From assembly GCA_009377845.1 (NCBI GenBank), contig WHTE01000014.1, forward strand, positions 1 through 40,372: a DNA stretch of 40,372 nt, read 5' to 3'. The notes under the pieces were generated by a model, which had not been told where the DNA came from, ran no database searches, and saw only the letters and a list, made by a program, of their open reading frames with translations. Shown here piece after piece: positions 28,848 through 38,346 of the stretch. Numbering within the stretch: the first letter of the stretch is position 1; every line of letters begins with the position of its first letter. The stretch comes from Nitrospirales bacterium. Its GTDB lineage: Bacteria > Nitrospirota > Nitrospiria > Nitrospirales > UBA8639. The position numbers and the translations under genes were made by a program.

Positions 28848-31800
28848 ATGAAGCCATACCTCCAATCCAATGGCTATGTTTTCAATCAAGATGACGGGCT
28901 GTGGCAACGTCCCGAGTATGAAGGCATCAATTACACTGATGGCGAGGAAATTGAAAACCGATTGAAATCCATTGTTTCCGGCGCGAGCGATGTCAGCGTT
29001 ATGTCCATCGAGTTGGCAGAATTCTGCACCGATTGGCCATCCCTGTACCATTTGTCCCGGAAACGCGTCAATCTGTTGCGGCCATTCGAGGAGCGATTAC
29101 AAGGGAAAAGTGTCCTTGAAGTCGGTGCCGGTTGTGGTGCCCTCACCCGTTATCTCGGTGAATTAGGTGCGGAAGTGGTGGCACTGGAAGGGAGCCTCCG
29201 TCGGGCATCCATTGTGGCATCGCGTTGCCGTGGCCTTCGCAACATTATGGTTGTTGGTGAGGTTGTTCATCATTTTAATCCGGGACCTCAGTTTGATGTC
29301 GTCACCCTTATAGGCGTTTTAGAGTATGCCAGAAAATTCTTCCCTGGCGATGGAGCAGATCCTGTTGATGCCATGTTGGGCTATATAAAAGAACTTCTCA
29401 AGCCCGGCGGCACCTTGATTATCGCTATCGAAAACCAGCTAGGGTTGAAATATTTTGCTGGGTTTCCGGAAGACCATGTTGGCAAATCCATGTTTGGCAT
29501 CGAAGAACACTATAGCCAAGATGGCGTTGTTACTTTTGGACGCAGAGAGCTTGCCAGGCGAGTCGGTAAGGCCGGCCTAACAGAACAGGAGTGGTGGTAT
29601 CCCTTTCCAGATTACAAGCTACCGAGCGTGATGGTGTCGAACATCGGTACCTTGCCTCCAGACGGTATTGATCTAACACCGGTCCTCCGTAGTGCGTGCA
29701 TCAACGATCCGCAATATCCACCACATATTCATTTTAACCAGGAAAGAGCCTTGCGCCCAATAATTCGCAATGGTCTTTTGGGAGAGGTAGCAAATTCTTT
29801 TGTATTACTTGCAACAGACATGGCTTGTAGGGAAAAACCGAATATTCCCCTCGCCGTGCATTTCGCAACGGAGAGGCGACCGGAATTTGCCAAGAAGGTC
29901 GTCTTTACTCAGGCGGATCACTGTGCCGGTTATACCTCTCAAGTGGCGCTGTACCCCACCCCAAAGCCAAACGGGAATTCGTTGATTACTCAGCGGCTTG
30001 TCGATCAAGCCTTTGTGAAAGGCGAACTTTGGCAAGATCGTCTCATACAAATCATGACTAGCCCAGGATGGACTGTAACGCAAATAGAAGAATGGTTGAA
30101 GGTCTGGTTGGAGGCGTTCTGCGACGTTGTGGGAATCAATAAGTCATGCGATATGACCAAGAAAAAAATATCAGGACAATATCTCGATCTTATTCCGCGC
30201 AATATGATCATGGATGAGAATGGCGTGCCCATATTTATTGACCAGGAGTGGGTGCTTGGTGAAGAACTCGAGGTTGGCTATGTCGTTTTTCGTGCTCTCT
30301 TTTCTTCATTTTATGCTATAGGCGGGACAGCGAAGACGGGGGAAAGGACCCTTCCTTCGATTCTTTGCCTTATCAGGGAAATTGGACAAGGATTGGGGTT
30401 TTCGTTTTCCGACCATGAGATCAAACGTTATCACAATTTGGAGTGTGACTTTCAGCAGCTTGTGGTAGGAAAATCTAGACTTAGTTACGAAGTGATGGCC
30501 GCAAGACAGTTCCGTGTATCCAATACTCTGTCGGCTCATAATGGTCATGGTGCTGAAGCTCATGGACAGATCGTTGTACTTACACAAGCATTATTGGAGC
30601 GGGAGAAGCAGATTGCGGTTCTTACGCATGCGGTAAAGGATCTAGACGGGCAGTTCATCCGCCTCAATCGCGTCTTGTCTGAGAAGGAACTCGCTAAAAA
30701 GCCATTGCTGTCAATTATTGGCTCTGATGGGAGGAATTGTTCATCAGGAGCAAACCCTCAGCAACTTCCACACATTGTGGCGATTGTTAACGATCCAATT
30801 TGCAGCCAAATCCGAATACTTCAGGCACTCACTGCGGGGGCAAAGAAATCCTGGCTAGGAGGGACGGTAAAAATCGAGGGAGCGGAAGGGAGTCATCCTG
30901 CGCAATTACCAAGTGGACATGGAACGGTATGGATCGTTCAGCGGACTTGTCGGATTGATATCTCTGAAATGAGTATCGCCCGTTCGACTGACACCCGGTT
31001 AGTGCATGATATCGATGATTTGCTCTGGAAAATTCCGGAAGATAATCAGAATTATCAAGTTGTCAAAAAATGGCTTGTAGACCATATGATGAGATTGCTT
31101 GAATTGGCGGATTGCGTGACGACCTCTACGATCCCCCTGCAAGTGGCTTTGGAAAGGTTAGGAATTAAGGCCACTGTCCTGCCGAATTGTTTGGTCGCTG
31201 AAGAGTGGAAGAATTTAGATCCTCATCGAAGGGTGGGCTCCAGGCCCCGTGTCGGTTGGGCTGGTCAAATAGGAGTACACCGTTCCGACCTCCATTTTCT
31301 TAATTCTGTTTTCGAGGATTTAAGCGGTGAGGTTGAGTGGGTATTTTTAGGGGAAGTGCCGGAAGGTCTACGTCGGACTGGGATCAAATCCGCTGTACAT
31401 CCTATGGTGCCGTTATGTGATTTCCCAAAGAAATTGGCCAGTTTGAACCTTGATCTGGCTTTGGCTCCGTTAGCGTTGAATGAATTTAATGAGGCAAAAA
31501 GCGATCTTCGTCTATTGCAGTATGGCGTGTTAGGGTACCCAGTCATTGCTACTGATATTTATCCTCATCAGATCGCTCCGGTCACGCGTGTGCCCAATAA
31601 TCCTCAAGCTTGGGCTCGAGCTATTCGGGAACATCTTTATAATCGGGATTGTTCTGAGAAAAAGGGACAAATGTTACGGGAGTGGGTTCTAGAACATCGA
31701 ATGTTGGATTGCTGGTTACCTCAGTTTCGTGATGCGTGGGTGGGAGAAACTGTAAAAATAAGTGATCCCTCAATTTTGACTGGAACGGGGAACACCGAAT

Positions 31801-33494
31801 CTCGATCATCTACGACTTCATATATTCCTAATGTCAAAACAAGATATGAGTGCTCCATTATTATTCCGATTTTCAATAAAGTGGAGCTCACACGTCAGTG
31901 CCTGACCCGATTGGCCGAGGTGACGGACGGATGTTCATATGAAGTCATTGTTGTGGACAATGCTTCCACAGATGGGACCAAAGACTTCCTGGCAAATCTG
32001 GGTGGGGACATCCATGTCATTTCAAATCTGGAAAACTTTGGTTTTGCCAAGGCGTGTAACCAAGGAGCTGCCGCGGCCAAAGGGCGGTTCCTGGTCTTTT
32101 TAAATAACGACACGATTCCGAAGCCAGGATGGTTACAGGCTTTGGTAAATGAGGTTGAGTCCCATCAAGATGTCGCTATTGTCGGAAGTAAGCTGCTCTA
32201 TCCGGATGAAACGATTCAACATGCCGGAGTGGTCTTTTCTAAGAATTGTTTGACTCCTTACCATATTTTTAAGGGGGCTCCTGGCGATCTTCCGGCGGCC
32301 AATGTTCGTCGGGAATTTCAGGCGGTGACGGCAGCCTGTTTCCTGATTGGCAGACAGGACTTTGAGACTATTGGGGGATTTGATGAGGGATTCCGTAACG
32401 GATTTGAAGATGTTGACCTGTGTTTGAAAATCCGGGAACGGGGGCGAAAAGTCATCTACCAACCCAAGAGCGTGTTGTATCATCTTGAGCATCAAACGCC
32501 CGGGCGCAAAGATCCGGAGGCGGAACGCCATAACGGAAATCTCCTGATGAGTCGTTGGGCTTCAAAGATTGTGGTGGATGAAGACTTGTATACCGTTCCG
32601 GAGGGCTATGCCAATCGTTATTATTTTCGGGATGGATGGCTTCGGCAGTCGCTCGAACCCTTCCAGAGTGATGTGGAAAGGACGAAGTGGAAACGAGTCC
32701 AGCGGGTGCAAGAGCTATTATTAAGTCGGCGATATGCCACAACCCAGGGCTTAAAAGGCCAGGACGACCGTGAATTGCATACTCTCCTTTCCGATGATTT
32801 GGAATGGCCGGAAGACAGTGAAGTCCTCAGATGGGCGGCCAAACTTTGCAATTCGTTACAGTTATTCGATGGGGAGCGGGCATTTTGGAAACGAACATTG
32901 AGTTTTGGAGAAGATCGAGAGACACGGGAACAGCTGGCGAAACTGGCACTCAATGTGAAGGATCTGTCTGAGGCAACTCAACATGTCCAAACTCTCCTTC
33001 GCTCTGATCCCAACGATGGCTCAGGTCATTGGTTGCAAGGAATCTTGTTGATGCAAACCCAACAATGTGCAGAAGCGACCATGTCTTTTCGTCGAGCCAT
33101 CCGATGTGGCCATGACCCTCGAAATGCCGGCATCGGATTGGGAATGGCGTGTATGGGAATGGGAGATGTTGAAGAAGCCTGGAGGGTTTTCGAGCAGGTC
33201 GTGGTAGATCATCCAGACGATGCCGAAGCGATGAATTGGTTGATCCAGTCGGGAACTTCGTTACAACGATGGGAAGGCTTAGGTCAACGGCTTTCACGTT
33301 ATGTCGAACGAAATCCTGCAGACTGCGATATGCACTTTGCCCTGGCCGGCGTGGAATTTCGTGCGGGTCGCATGGATTCGGCCAAGCATCAGTTTGAGAT
33401 GTTGAGCCTCTTGAAGCCCGGCTATGAGGGATTAACAGATTTAGAGGTTCTGTTGCAGACGGCCCCTGTTGACGTTCCTGCGCTCACGACATAA
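28848..33494 (+). CDS. multidomain methyltransferase / kinase-like / coiled-coil / GT4-like / GT2 glycosyltransferase / TPR protein
   Basis: SAM motif VLEVGAGCGALTRYLGE (codon ~89); LDLIPRNMIM..FIDQEW kinase-like catalytic motifs (codons ~446-468); heptad region QIVVLTQALLEREKQIAVLTHAVKDL; GT4-like LVHDIDDLLW..GWAGQIGVHRSD..DLALAPL; GT2 YECSIIIPIFNKVELTRQCL..VVDNASTDGT..FLNNDTIPKPGW; TPR-like tail. Confidence 0.88.
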   Translation: MKPYLQSNGYVFNQDDGLWQRPEYEGINYTDGEEIENRLKSIVSGASDVSVMSIELAEFCTDWPSLYHLSRKRVNLLRPFEERLQGKSVLEVGAGCGALTRYLGELGAEVVALEGSLRRASIVASRCRGLRNIMVVGEVVHHFNPGPQFDVVTLIGVLEYARKFFPGDGADPVDAMLGYIKELLKPGGTLIIAIENQLGLKYFAGFPEDHVGKSMFGIEEHYSQDGVVTFGRRELARRVGKAGLTEQEWWYPFPDYKLPSVMVSNIGTLPPDGIDLTPVLRSACINDPQYPPHIHFNQERALRPIIRNGLLGEVANSFVLLATDMACREKPNIPLAVHFATERRPEFAKKVVFTQADHCAGYTSQVALYPTPKPNGNSLITQRLVDQAFVKGELWQDRLIQIMTSPGWTVTQIEEWLKVWLEAFCDVVGINKSCDMTKKKISGQYLDLIPRNMIMDENGVPIFIDQEWVLGEELEVGYVVFRALFSSFYAIGGTAKTGERTLPSILCLIREIGQGLGFSFSDHEIKRYHNLECDFQQLVVGKSRLSYEVMAARQFRVSNTLSAHNGHGAEAHGQIVVLTQALLEREKQIAVLTHAVKDLDGQFIRLNRVLSEKELAKKPLLSIIGSDGRNCSSGANPQQLPHIVAIVNDPICSQIRILQALTAGAKKSWLGGTVKIEGAEGSHPAQLPSGHGTVWIVQRTCRIDISEMSIARSTDTRLVHDIDDLLWKIPEDNQNYQVVKKWLVDHMMRLLELADCVTTSTIPLQVALERLGIKATVLPNCLVAEEWKNLDPHRRVGSRPRVGWAGQIGVHRSDLHFLNSVFEDLSGEVEWVFLGEVPEGLRRTGIKSAVHPMVPLCDFPKKLASLNLDLALAPLALNEFNEAKSDLRLLQYGVLGYPVIATDIYPHQIAPVTRVPNNPQAWARAIREHLYNRDCSEKKGQMLREWVLEHRMLDCWLPQFRDAWVGETVKISDPSILTGTGNTESRSSTTSYIPNVKTRYECSIIIPIFNKVELTRQCLTRLAEVTDGCSYEVIVVDNASTDGTKDFLANLGGDIHVISNLENFGFAKACNQGAAAAKGRFLVFLNNDTIPKPGWLQALVNEVESHQDVAIVGSKLLYPDETIQHAGVVFSKNCLTPYHIFKGAPGDLPAANVRREFQAVTAACFLIGRQDFETIGGFDEGFRNGFEDVDLCLKIRERGRKVIYQPKSVLYHLEHQTPGRKDPEAERHNGNLLMSRWASKIVVDEDLYTVPEGYANRYYFRDGWLRQSLEPFQSDVERTKWKRVQRVQELLLSRRYATTQGLKGQDDRELHTLLSDDLEWPEDSEVLRWAAKLCNSLQLFDGERAFWKRTLSFGEDRETREQLAKLALNVKDLSEATQHVQTLLRSDPNDGSGHWLQGILLMQTQQCAEATMSFRRAIRCGHDPRNAGIGLGMACMGMGDVEEAWRVFEQVVVDHPDDAEAMNWLIQSGTSLQRWEGLGQRLSRYVERNPADCDMHFALAGVEFRAGRMDSAKHQFEMLSLLKPGYEGLTDLEVLLQTAPVDVPALTT

Positions 33495-33527
33495 AAAGAG
33501 GAATATATTGCCTAGTCGAGTCAGTCT

Positions 33528-34763
33528 ATGTCCCGAGCTCTCTTGATTCAATTAGCTCGGCTGGGTGATCTGGTCCAATCCCTTCCCGTTTTGACCTCTC
33601 TGCACTCCGTCCATCCCGAACAGGCACTCGATCTCCTTTGCCCTTCTCCATTGGTTTCGCTTGGGGAGCTTTTCCCTTGTGTGGACAGGGTTTACCCCTG
33701 GAAGGGAGAAAAATGGCATGAATTGGCTACAACGAAGAAGACGAATTGTGACCAACGGCTTGTCCAAGCCAAACGTTATTTGTCCGAGTGTGCCTTCCCA
33801 ACGTATTCGTTGGCCTATAATTTGAATAACCATCCTCGTGGAATTCTTGCCGCCCATTTATTGAGTGATCGGGTCGTAGGCCCTGGCGAGAATGGGCCAT
33901 TGAAACCGACGCTTCCGGCCTGGGCCGGGTATTTACGTCAGATCGCTCAAGACCGAGGGAAGAACCGTGTGCATTTAACGGATGCCTTTTGCGGGTTGTG
34001 TCAGGTTCTCCCGCCATCGGACATTCCATACTTGAAGGCCCCAGAGGTGCAATTGCCCCTTGAACTGGAACGGATTGTGAATGGTCAATCATCGATGATC
34101 GTTGGGATTGTTCTTGGTGCGGGAGACGCCGACCGTCGAATTCCCCTTTCTGTGTGGCAAGATTTGATTGTCGCATGTGCTGAACGGATCCCTCAGTGTT
34201 ATCTATTCATAATCGGAGGGGAGGGAGAACGAGAAGCTGCATTGGCCTTAGAACATAACCTTCCCGCCAAATATGTGAATCGGGTGGTGAATGGTTGTGG
34301 CAGGACCTCGTTGCCCCAACTTGTCGGTATCCTGAATCGGTGTAGGTGGGTGGTTGGATCGGATACGGGACCGTTGCACCTCGGTGCGATGTGCGGTGCA
34401 CGTGTGATCGGCTGGTATTTCTCCCGGGCCCGTGTCCATGAAACCGGTCCCTACGGGATTGGCCATTATGTGTGGCAACACGAGAGCGGTCAACCTCGGG
34501 AGAGTCGGGATGATCATGGAGCAAGAACTGAACGATCATCCTCTGACCATTGGCCTATCATGGAAACGGTCAATTTGATGCGAGAGGAACAGGTGGATTC
34601 AATAAAAGCCGAGTGGGATCTCTGGACCAGCCATCGAGATGAGTGGGGGGCGTTTTATACCCGTGATGACAAACCCGATGAGGCTGTTCTGCGGCGAAAA
34701 GATACGTGGGCAGCGTTATCTCAGTTGACAAATCGGGATTTTCAGATGGAAATATCCAGGTAG
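33528..34763 (+). CDS. glycosyltransferase family 9 (heptosyltransferase-like)
   Basis: ALLIQLARLGDLVQSLPVLTSLHSVHPEQALDLLC..GRTSLPQLVGILNRCRWVVGSDTGPLHLGAMCGARVIGWYF. Confidence 0.88.
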   Translation: MSRALLIQLARLGDLVQSLPVLTSLHSVHPEQALDLLCPSPLVSLGELFPCVDRVYPWKGEKWHELATTKKTNCDQRLVQAKRYLSECAFPTYSLAYNLNNHPRGILAAHLLSDRVVGPGENGPLKPTLPAWAGYLRQIAQDRGKNRVHLTDAFCGLCQVLPPSDIPYLKAPEVQLPLELERIVNGQSSMIVGIVLGAGDADRRIPLSVWQDLIVACAERIPQCYLFIIGGEGEREAALALEHNLPAKYVNRVVNGCGRTSLPQLVGILNRCRWVVGSDTGPLHLGAMCGARVIGWYFSRARVHETGPYGIGHYVWQHESGQPRESRDDHGARTERSSSDHWPIMETVNLMREEQVDSIKAEWDLWTSHRDEWGAFYTRDDKPDEAVLRRKDTWAALSQLTNRDFQMEISR

Positions 34764-34797
34764 ACGGGAATGCTCCCACTATTCTAAAGACAAAGGT

Positions 34798-36651
34798 ATG
34801 TGTTTCCTGGGAAATCACCAAGAGACAAATAAGGTGAGTGTGTTGAAACAGAATGTCAGTCTTCTTCGCCGTCAGAATCAGGCTTTAGCCGCTCAGATTC
34901 TGCAGGTACCAGGAGGAACCCTCGCGATCCAACCAGCCAAATCTGGAATGCCCACGGCGCTCGTCAACTCCCGGTACATCCATAGTGCTATGATCCTGTT
35001 CCGCGAAGCTGAACGCTGGGCTGAACAACGCATCAAAGACTGTCAAACGGGAGAAACCATTGTCGTGCTTGGAGTGGGACTGCTCTACCACGTGCAAGCC
35101 TTGCGTCAGAAGTTGTCCCAAGACCACGTCATCATGGTTGTGGTGCCGGATCTTTCCGAGTTTGCGGATTGTGTATCCGCTCGGTCATTGGAAGGGTGGG
35201 GTGAACGGGTGATGTGGGTGGCGGGTTCCATAGTTGATATGGTTGCCCGGGTGATACAGCAAGCCAAGCGGGTGCGAATCCTGAGTTACGAACCTGCCGT
35301 CATGGTTCATCATGATACCTATGAACACTTTACCCTGCAGCTTCGGGATCGTCTCGCTCAACAATTAAGCGGGACCCTTCATATCATGGTGGTCGGTCCC
35401 ATTTATGGCGGGTCGCTGCCGGTCGCGCGATATGTCGTGAACGCCCTGGAAGCCCTTGGGCATCGTGTGAGTTGGGTAGATCATAGTCCGCATGAAGCGG
35501 GGTATCGGAATTTAGAAACGATACGTGATACGCGATTGCGACTCACGGTCCAACAACGATTGAGTGACACGCTGGGGGTGATTAGTCTTGCTCACGTCGC
35601 CGAAGACCCTCCGGATCTTGTCTTAGCATTGTCACAGGCTCCGTTGTCGATGGCCGTGTTGGAGCAAATGCGTCGAAAAAAGGTGTTAACGGCCATGTGG
35701 TTTGTGGAAAATTTCCGTCATTTAACCTATTGGCAGCAGATGGTGACGGGCTATGACTTTTGGTTTGTGATGCAACAAGAATCATGTTTGGATGCCTTCA
35801 GGAAAGCCGGAGCTTCGCATGTGTCGTATCTTCCGTTAGCCGCTGACCCGGCCATTCATCAGCCCATGACATTAACTCCCCAAGAACGCTACGAGTTCGG
35901 TGCCGAGGTGGGTTTTCTGGGAGCAGGCTATCGGAACCGACGACAAATCCTGCCGTCATTGGTCGGTCATGGGTGGACATTTAAACTATGGGGCAATGAA
36001 TGGGATAACCCGGGGGCGTTAGTGACGGTTCTTCAGAGAGGGGGAGCGCGCATTGATACCCCCACTAGTGTGAAAATTTTTAATGCCACTTCGATCAATA
36101 TTAATTTGCATTCCTATACGGGAGAAGGATTCGATCCGGAAGGAGATGGGGTGAATCCCCGGACATTTGAGTTGGCCAGTTGCGGAGCGTTTCAAGTGGT
36201 CGATGCTCGCACCCTGCTTCCGGCTCTTTTTGATGAATCGATGATGGCGGTGATTAAAAGGCCGGATGAGCTTCTATCATCCGTACAAACCTTTTTGCAC
36301 GAACCAGCTAGGCGATTGGCCATGGCTGAATCATCCCGGAAGCGGGTGTTGGAGGCGCATACGTACGAGCATCGGATGAAAACCCTTTTAGGTGCAGTGG
36401 GCTTGGCGTGTCCGGACCGGTTAGGGGCCATTCTCCAAGGAGAACGTCATGGTGAATCGTTGATCTCCCGGAGTGGTGCATGCCCGGAATTGATTCCTAT
36501 GCTTCAGCAATTTCCTTCAACCGACCGTGTGGAGTTAGTAGATGTGGCGAAAACCATTCGGCAGAAGGGGCCTGAAGCCAAGTTGAACCGTGAGGAATTA
36601 CTGATTCTGATGATGGATGAATACCGCCAGGAAAAACGAGATTTTCTTTAA
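34798..36651 (+). CDS. CgeB-like (DUF3880-type) glycosyltransferase with Maf-like N-terminal domain
   Basis: C-terminal FLGAGYRNRRQILPSL..WKLWGN-like (FKLWGNEWDNP)..INLHSYTGEGFDPEGDGVNPRTFELASCGAFQVVD; N-terminal REAERWAEQRI..ETIVVLGVGLLYHVQALRQ. Start may be GTG 34834. Confidence 0.82.
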   Translation: MCFLGNHQETNKVSVLKQNVSLLRRQNQALAAQILQVPGGTLAIQPAKSGMPTALVNSRYIHSAMILFREAERWAEQRIKDCQTGETIVVLGVGLLYHVQALRQKLSQDHVIMVVVPDLSEFADCVSARSLEGWGERVMWVAGSIVDMVARVIQQAKRVRILSYEPAVMVHHDTYEHFTLQLRDRLAQQLSGTLHIMVVGPIYGGSLPVARYVVNALEALGHRVSWVDHSPHEAGYRNLETIRDTRLRLTVQQRLSDTLGVISLAHVAEDPPDLVLALSQAPLSMAVLEQMRRKKVLTAMWFVENFRHLTYWQQMVTGYDFWFVMQQESCLDAFRKAGASHVSYLPLAADPAIHQPMTLTPQERYEFGAEVGFLGAGYRNRRQILPSLVGHGWTFKLWGNEWDNPGALVTVLQRGGARIDTPTSVKIFNATSININLHSYTGEGFDPEGDGVNPRTFELASCGAFQVVDARTLLPALFDESMMAVIKRPDELLSSVQTFLHEPARRLAMAESSRKRVLEAHTYEHRMKTLLGAVGLACPDRLGAILQGERHGESLISRSGACPELIPMLQQFPSTDRVELVDVAKTIRQKGPEAKLNREELLILMMDEYRQEKRDFL

Positions 36652-36690
36652 ACCCGTGATTCCCCATCTTTTCCATAACGCCAATCCTGT

Positions 36691-38346
36691 ATGAATAAAC
36701 AAGTCCTTATCATCAACATTACCCGAATGGGCGATTTGATTCAGATGGTCCCCCTGCTTTCGCGGTTGGAGGAAGAATGGCCCGGTGTGGCCATTGATCT
36801 GATCGTCGATAAGGAATTCGCCCATGTCGCCGGCCTTATTCCCGGGATTCGACAGGTCTTGATGTTTGACTTTCAGCTGTTGATGGATGAAAGCCGGGTG
36901 CGAGCGCGGGATGTGGTCTCTCTCTACCAGGATCTTGCTCGGTGGGCTCAACCATTGCTCCAGGTTGGGTACGATCGTGTGGTGAACCTTACGTTTAATC
37001 GCCGCAGTGCGTTTCTGGTGAAATATTTTGGATGTCCGGATGAACGAGGAATGACCACGGCCCAGGATGGGAGTTTCATGGTGAAAAATCCCTGGATGAG
37101 GTATTTCGTGGATTTTCACGTGTATCGACAATTGAATCGGTTCAATATTGTCGATCTCTTTGCTCTTGGTGGTAGCGGCCCAGGGTCCTTTCATCCCATT
37201 CGCTTATATGTGTCTCCCGACATGCAAAAATGGGCACGGACCTTTTTGGGGCAATCTGGGAGACCCGATGTATGGATTGGAATCCAAGTAGGAGCCAGTG
37301 ATCCCATGAAGGCGTGGCGTCCCGAATATTTTGGACAAGTGATGGCGCGCCTCAGCCAACAACGGCAGGTGGGGTTTGTGCTGATTGGAACGAAGAAAGA
37401 AGAGGCGGATGTCAAACAAGCCATGCAGTGTTATCGGCAGGCGGGAGGACTGGGAATACTTTGCGAAGCGGTTGGACAAACCACTGTGCCGCAACTGGTG
37501 GCCCTGCTTGAACAATGTCAGTTGATGGTGACGAATGACACGGGGCCCATGCACATGGCCGTGGGCGTGAATACCCCGGTTCTTAATGTGTCTGTGGGCC
37601 ATGTGGATTTTTGGGAAACAGGACCTTTTGGGCCGGGGCATTGGGTGGTTCAGCCTGATATTATTTGTGGGCCATGTGGATTCGATAAGGTGTGCCCTCA
37701 CCATGCATGCAAAGATCAAATCGTCCCTCAAGAGGTGGCTGAGCTCTGTTTGCATCTCTTGGGTGCTTGTCCCTTTCCATCATTTTCCTCCAAGGTTCGG
37801 GTCTATGAGGGTGGAGTCAACGAGGATCAGCTAGGGACCTTTTTAATCAGAGCCGGATCTGAAGAGCCACGTCTTGCATGGTATGCGGAGTATTGGCGCC
37901 AATATTGGTATAAATCCTTTACCAGTTGCCCTAGCCGGGTCCCTTTTCCTTTAACGTCTCCACCTGATTTTCCAGAGTGCGAGCAGATGTGGCGTCGTTT
38001 GGCTTCTCAGCTCGATCAGCTCTGTATTCAAGTAGACACGGTATTGGACCTGTGTCGTCAAAGGCCTATTCCGGTTGACACGTTGAAGGCGCGACAGCAC
38101 CAATTAACAGTTGACACATTCACCATGCAACAGATCGCCCGCCCGTCGTTGGCCTTTGGCCCTTTAGCGATGGCTTTTTTCCGGGATACCTTTAGTTTGG
38201 AAGCCGCGACCGTAGGCGGCATGGCCGAGGAATATGCTCGGGCCTATCATGTGTTTCGCACCCGAGTGGCTGAAAATTATACACGGTTGGACGAGATGTT
38301 TTCTCATGATCCAAGGAGGGTTCTGTATGTACGTGCAATTGGATGA
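36691..38346 (+). CDS. glycosyltransferase family 9 with long helical C-terminal extension
   Basis: VLIINITRMGDLIQMVPLLSRLEEEWPGVAIDLIVDKEFAHVA..GQTTVPQLVALLEQCQLMVTNDTGPMHMAVGVNTPVLNVSVG..ICGPCGFDKVCPHHACKDQI. Confidence 0.88.
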   Translation: MNKQVLIINITRMGDLIQMVPLLSRLEEEWPGVAIDLIVDKEFAHVAGLIPGIRQVLMFDFQLLMDESRVRARDVVSLYQDLARWAQPLLQVGYDRVVNLTFNRRSAFLVKYFGCPDERGMTTAQDGSFMVKNPWMRYFVDFHVYRQLNRFNIVDLFALGGSGPGSFHPIRLYVSPDMQKWARTFLGQSGRPDVWIGIQVGASDPMKAWRPEYFGQVMARLSQQRQVGFVLIGTKKEEADVKQAMQCYRQAGGLGILCEAVGQTTVPQLVALLEQCQLMVTNDTGPMHMAVGVNTPVLNVSVGHVDFWETGPFGPGHWVVQPDIICGPCGFDKVCPHHACKDQIVPQEVAELCLHLLGACPFPSFSSKVRVYEGGVNEDQLGTFLIRAGSEEPRLAWYAEYWRQYWYKSFTSCPSRVPFPLTSPPDFPECEQMWRRLASQLDQLCIQVDTVLDLCRQRPIPVDTLKARQHQLTVDTFTMQQIARPSLAFGPLAMAFFRDTFSLEAATVGGMAEEYARAYHVFRTRVAENYTRLDEMFSHDPRRVLYVRAIG

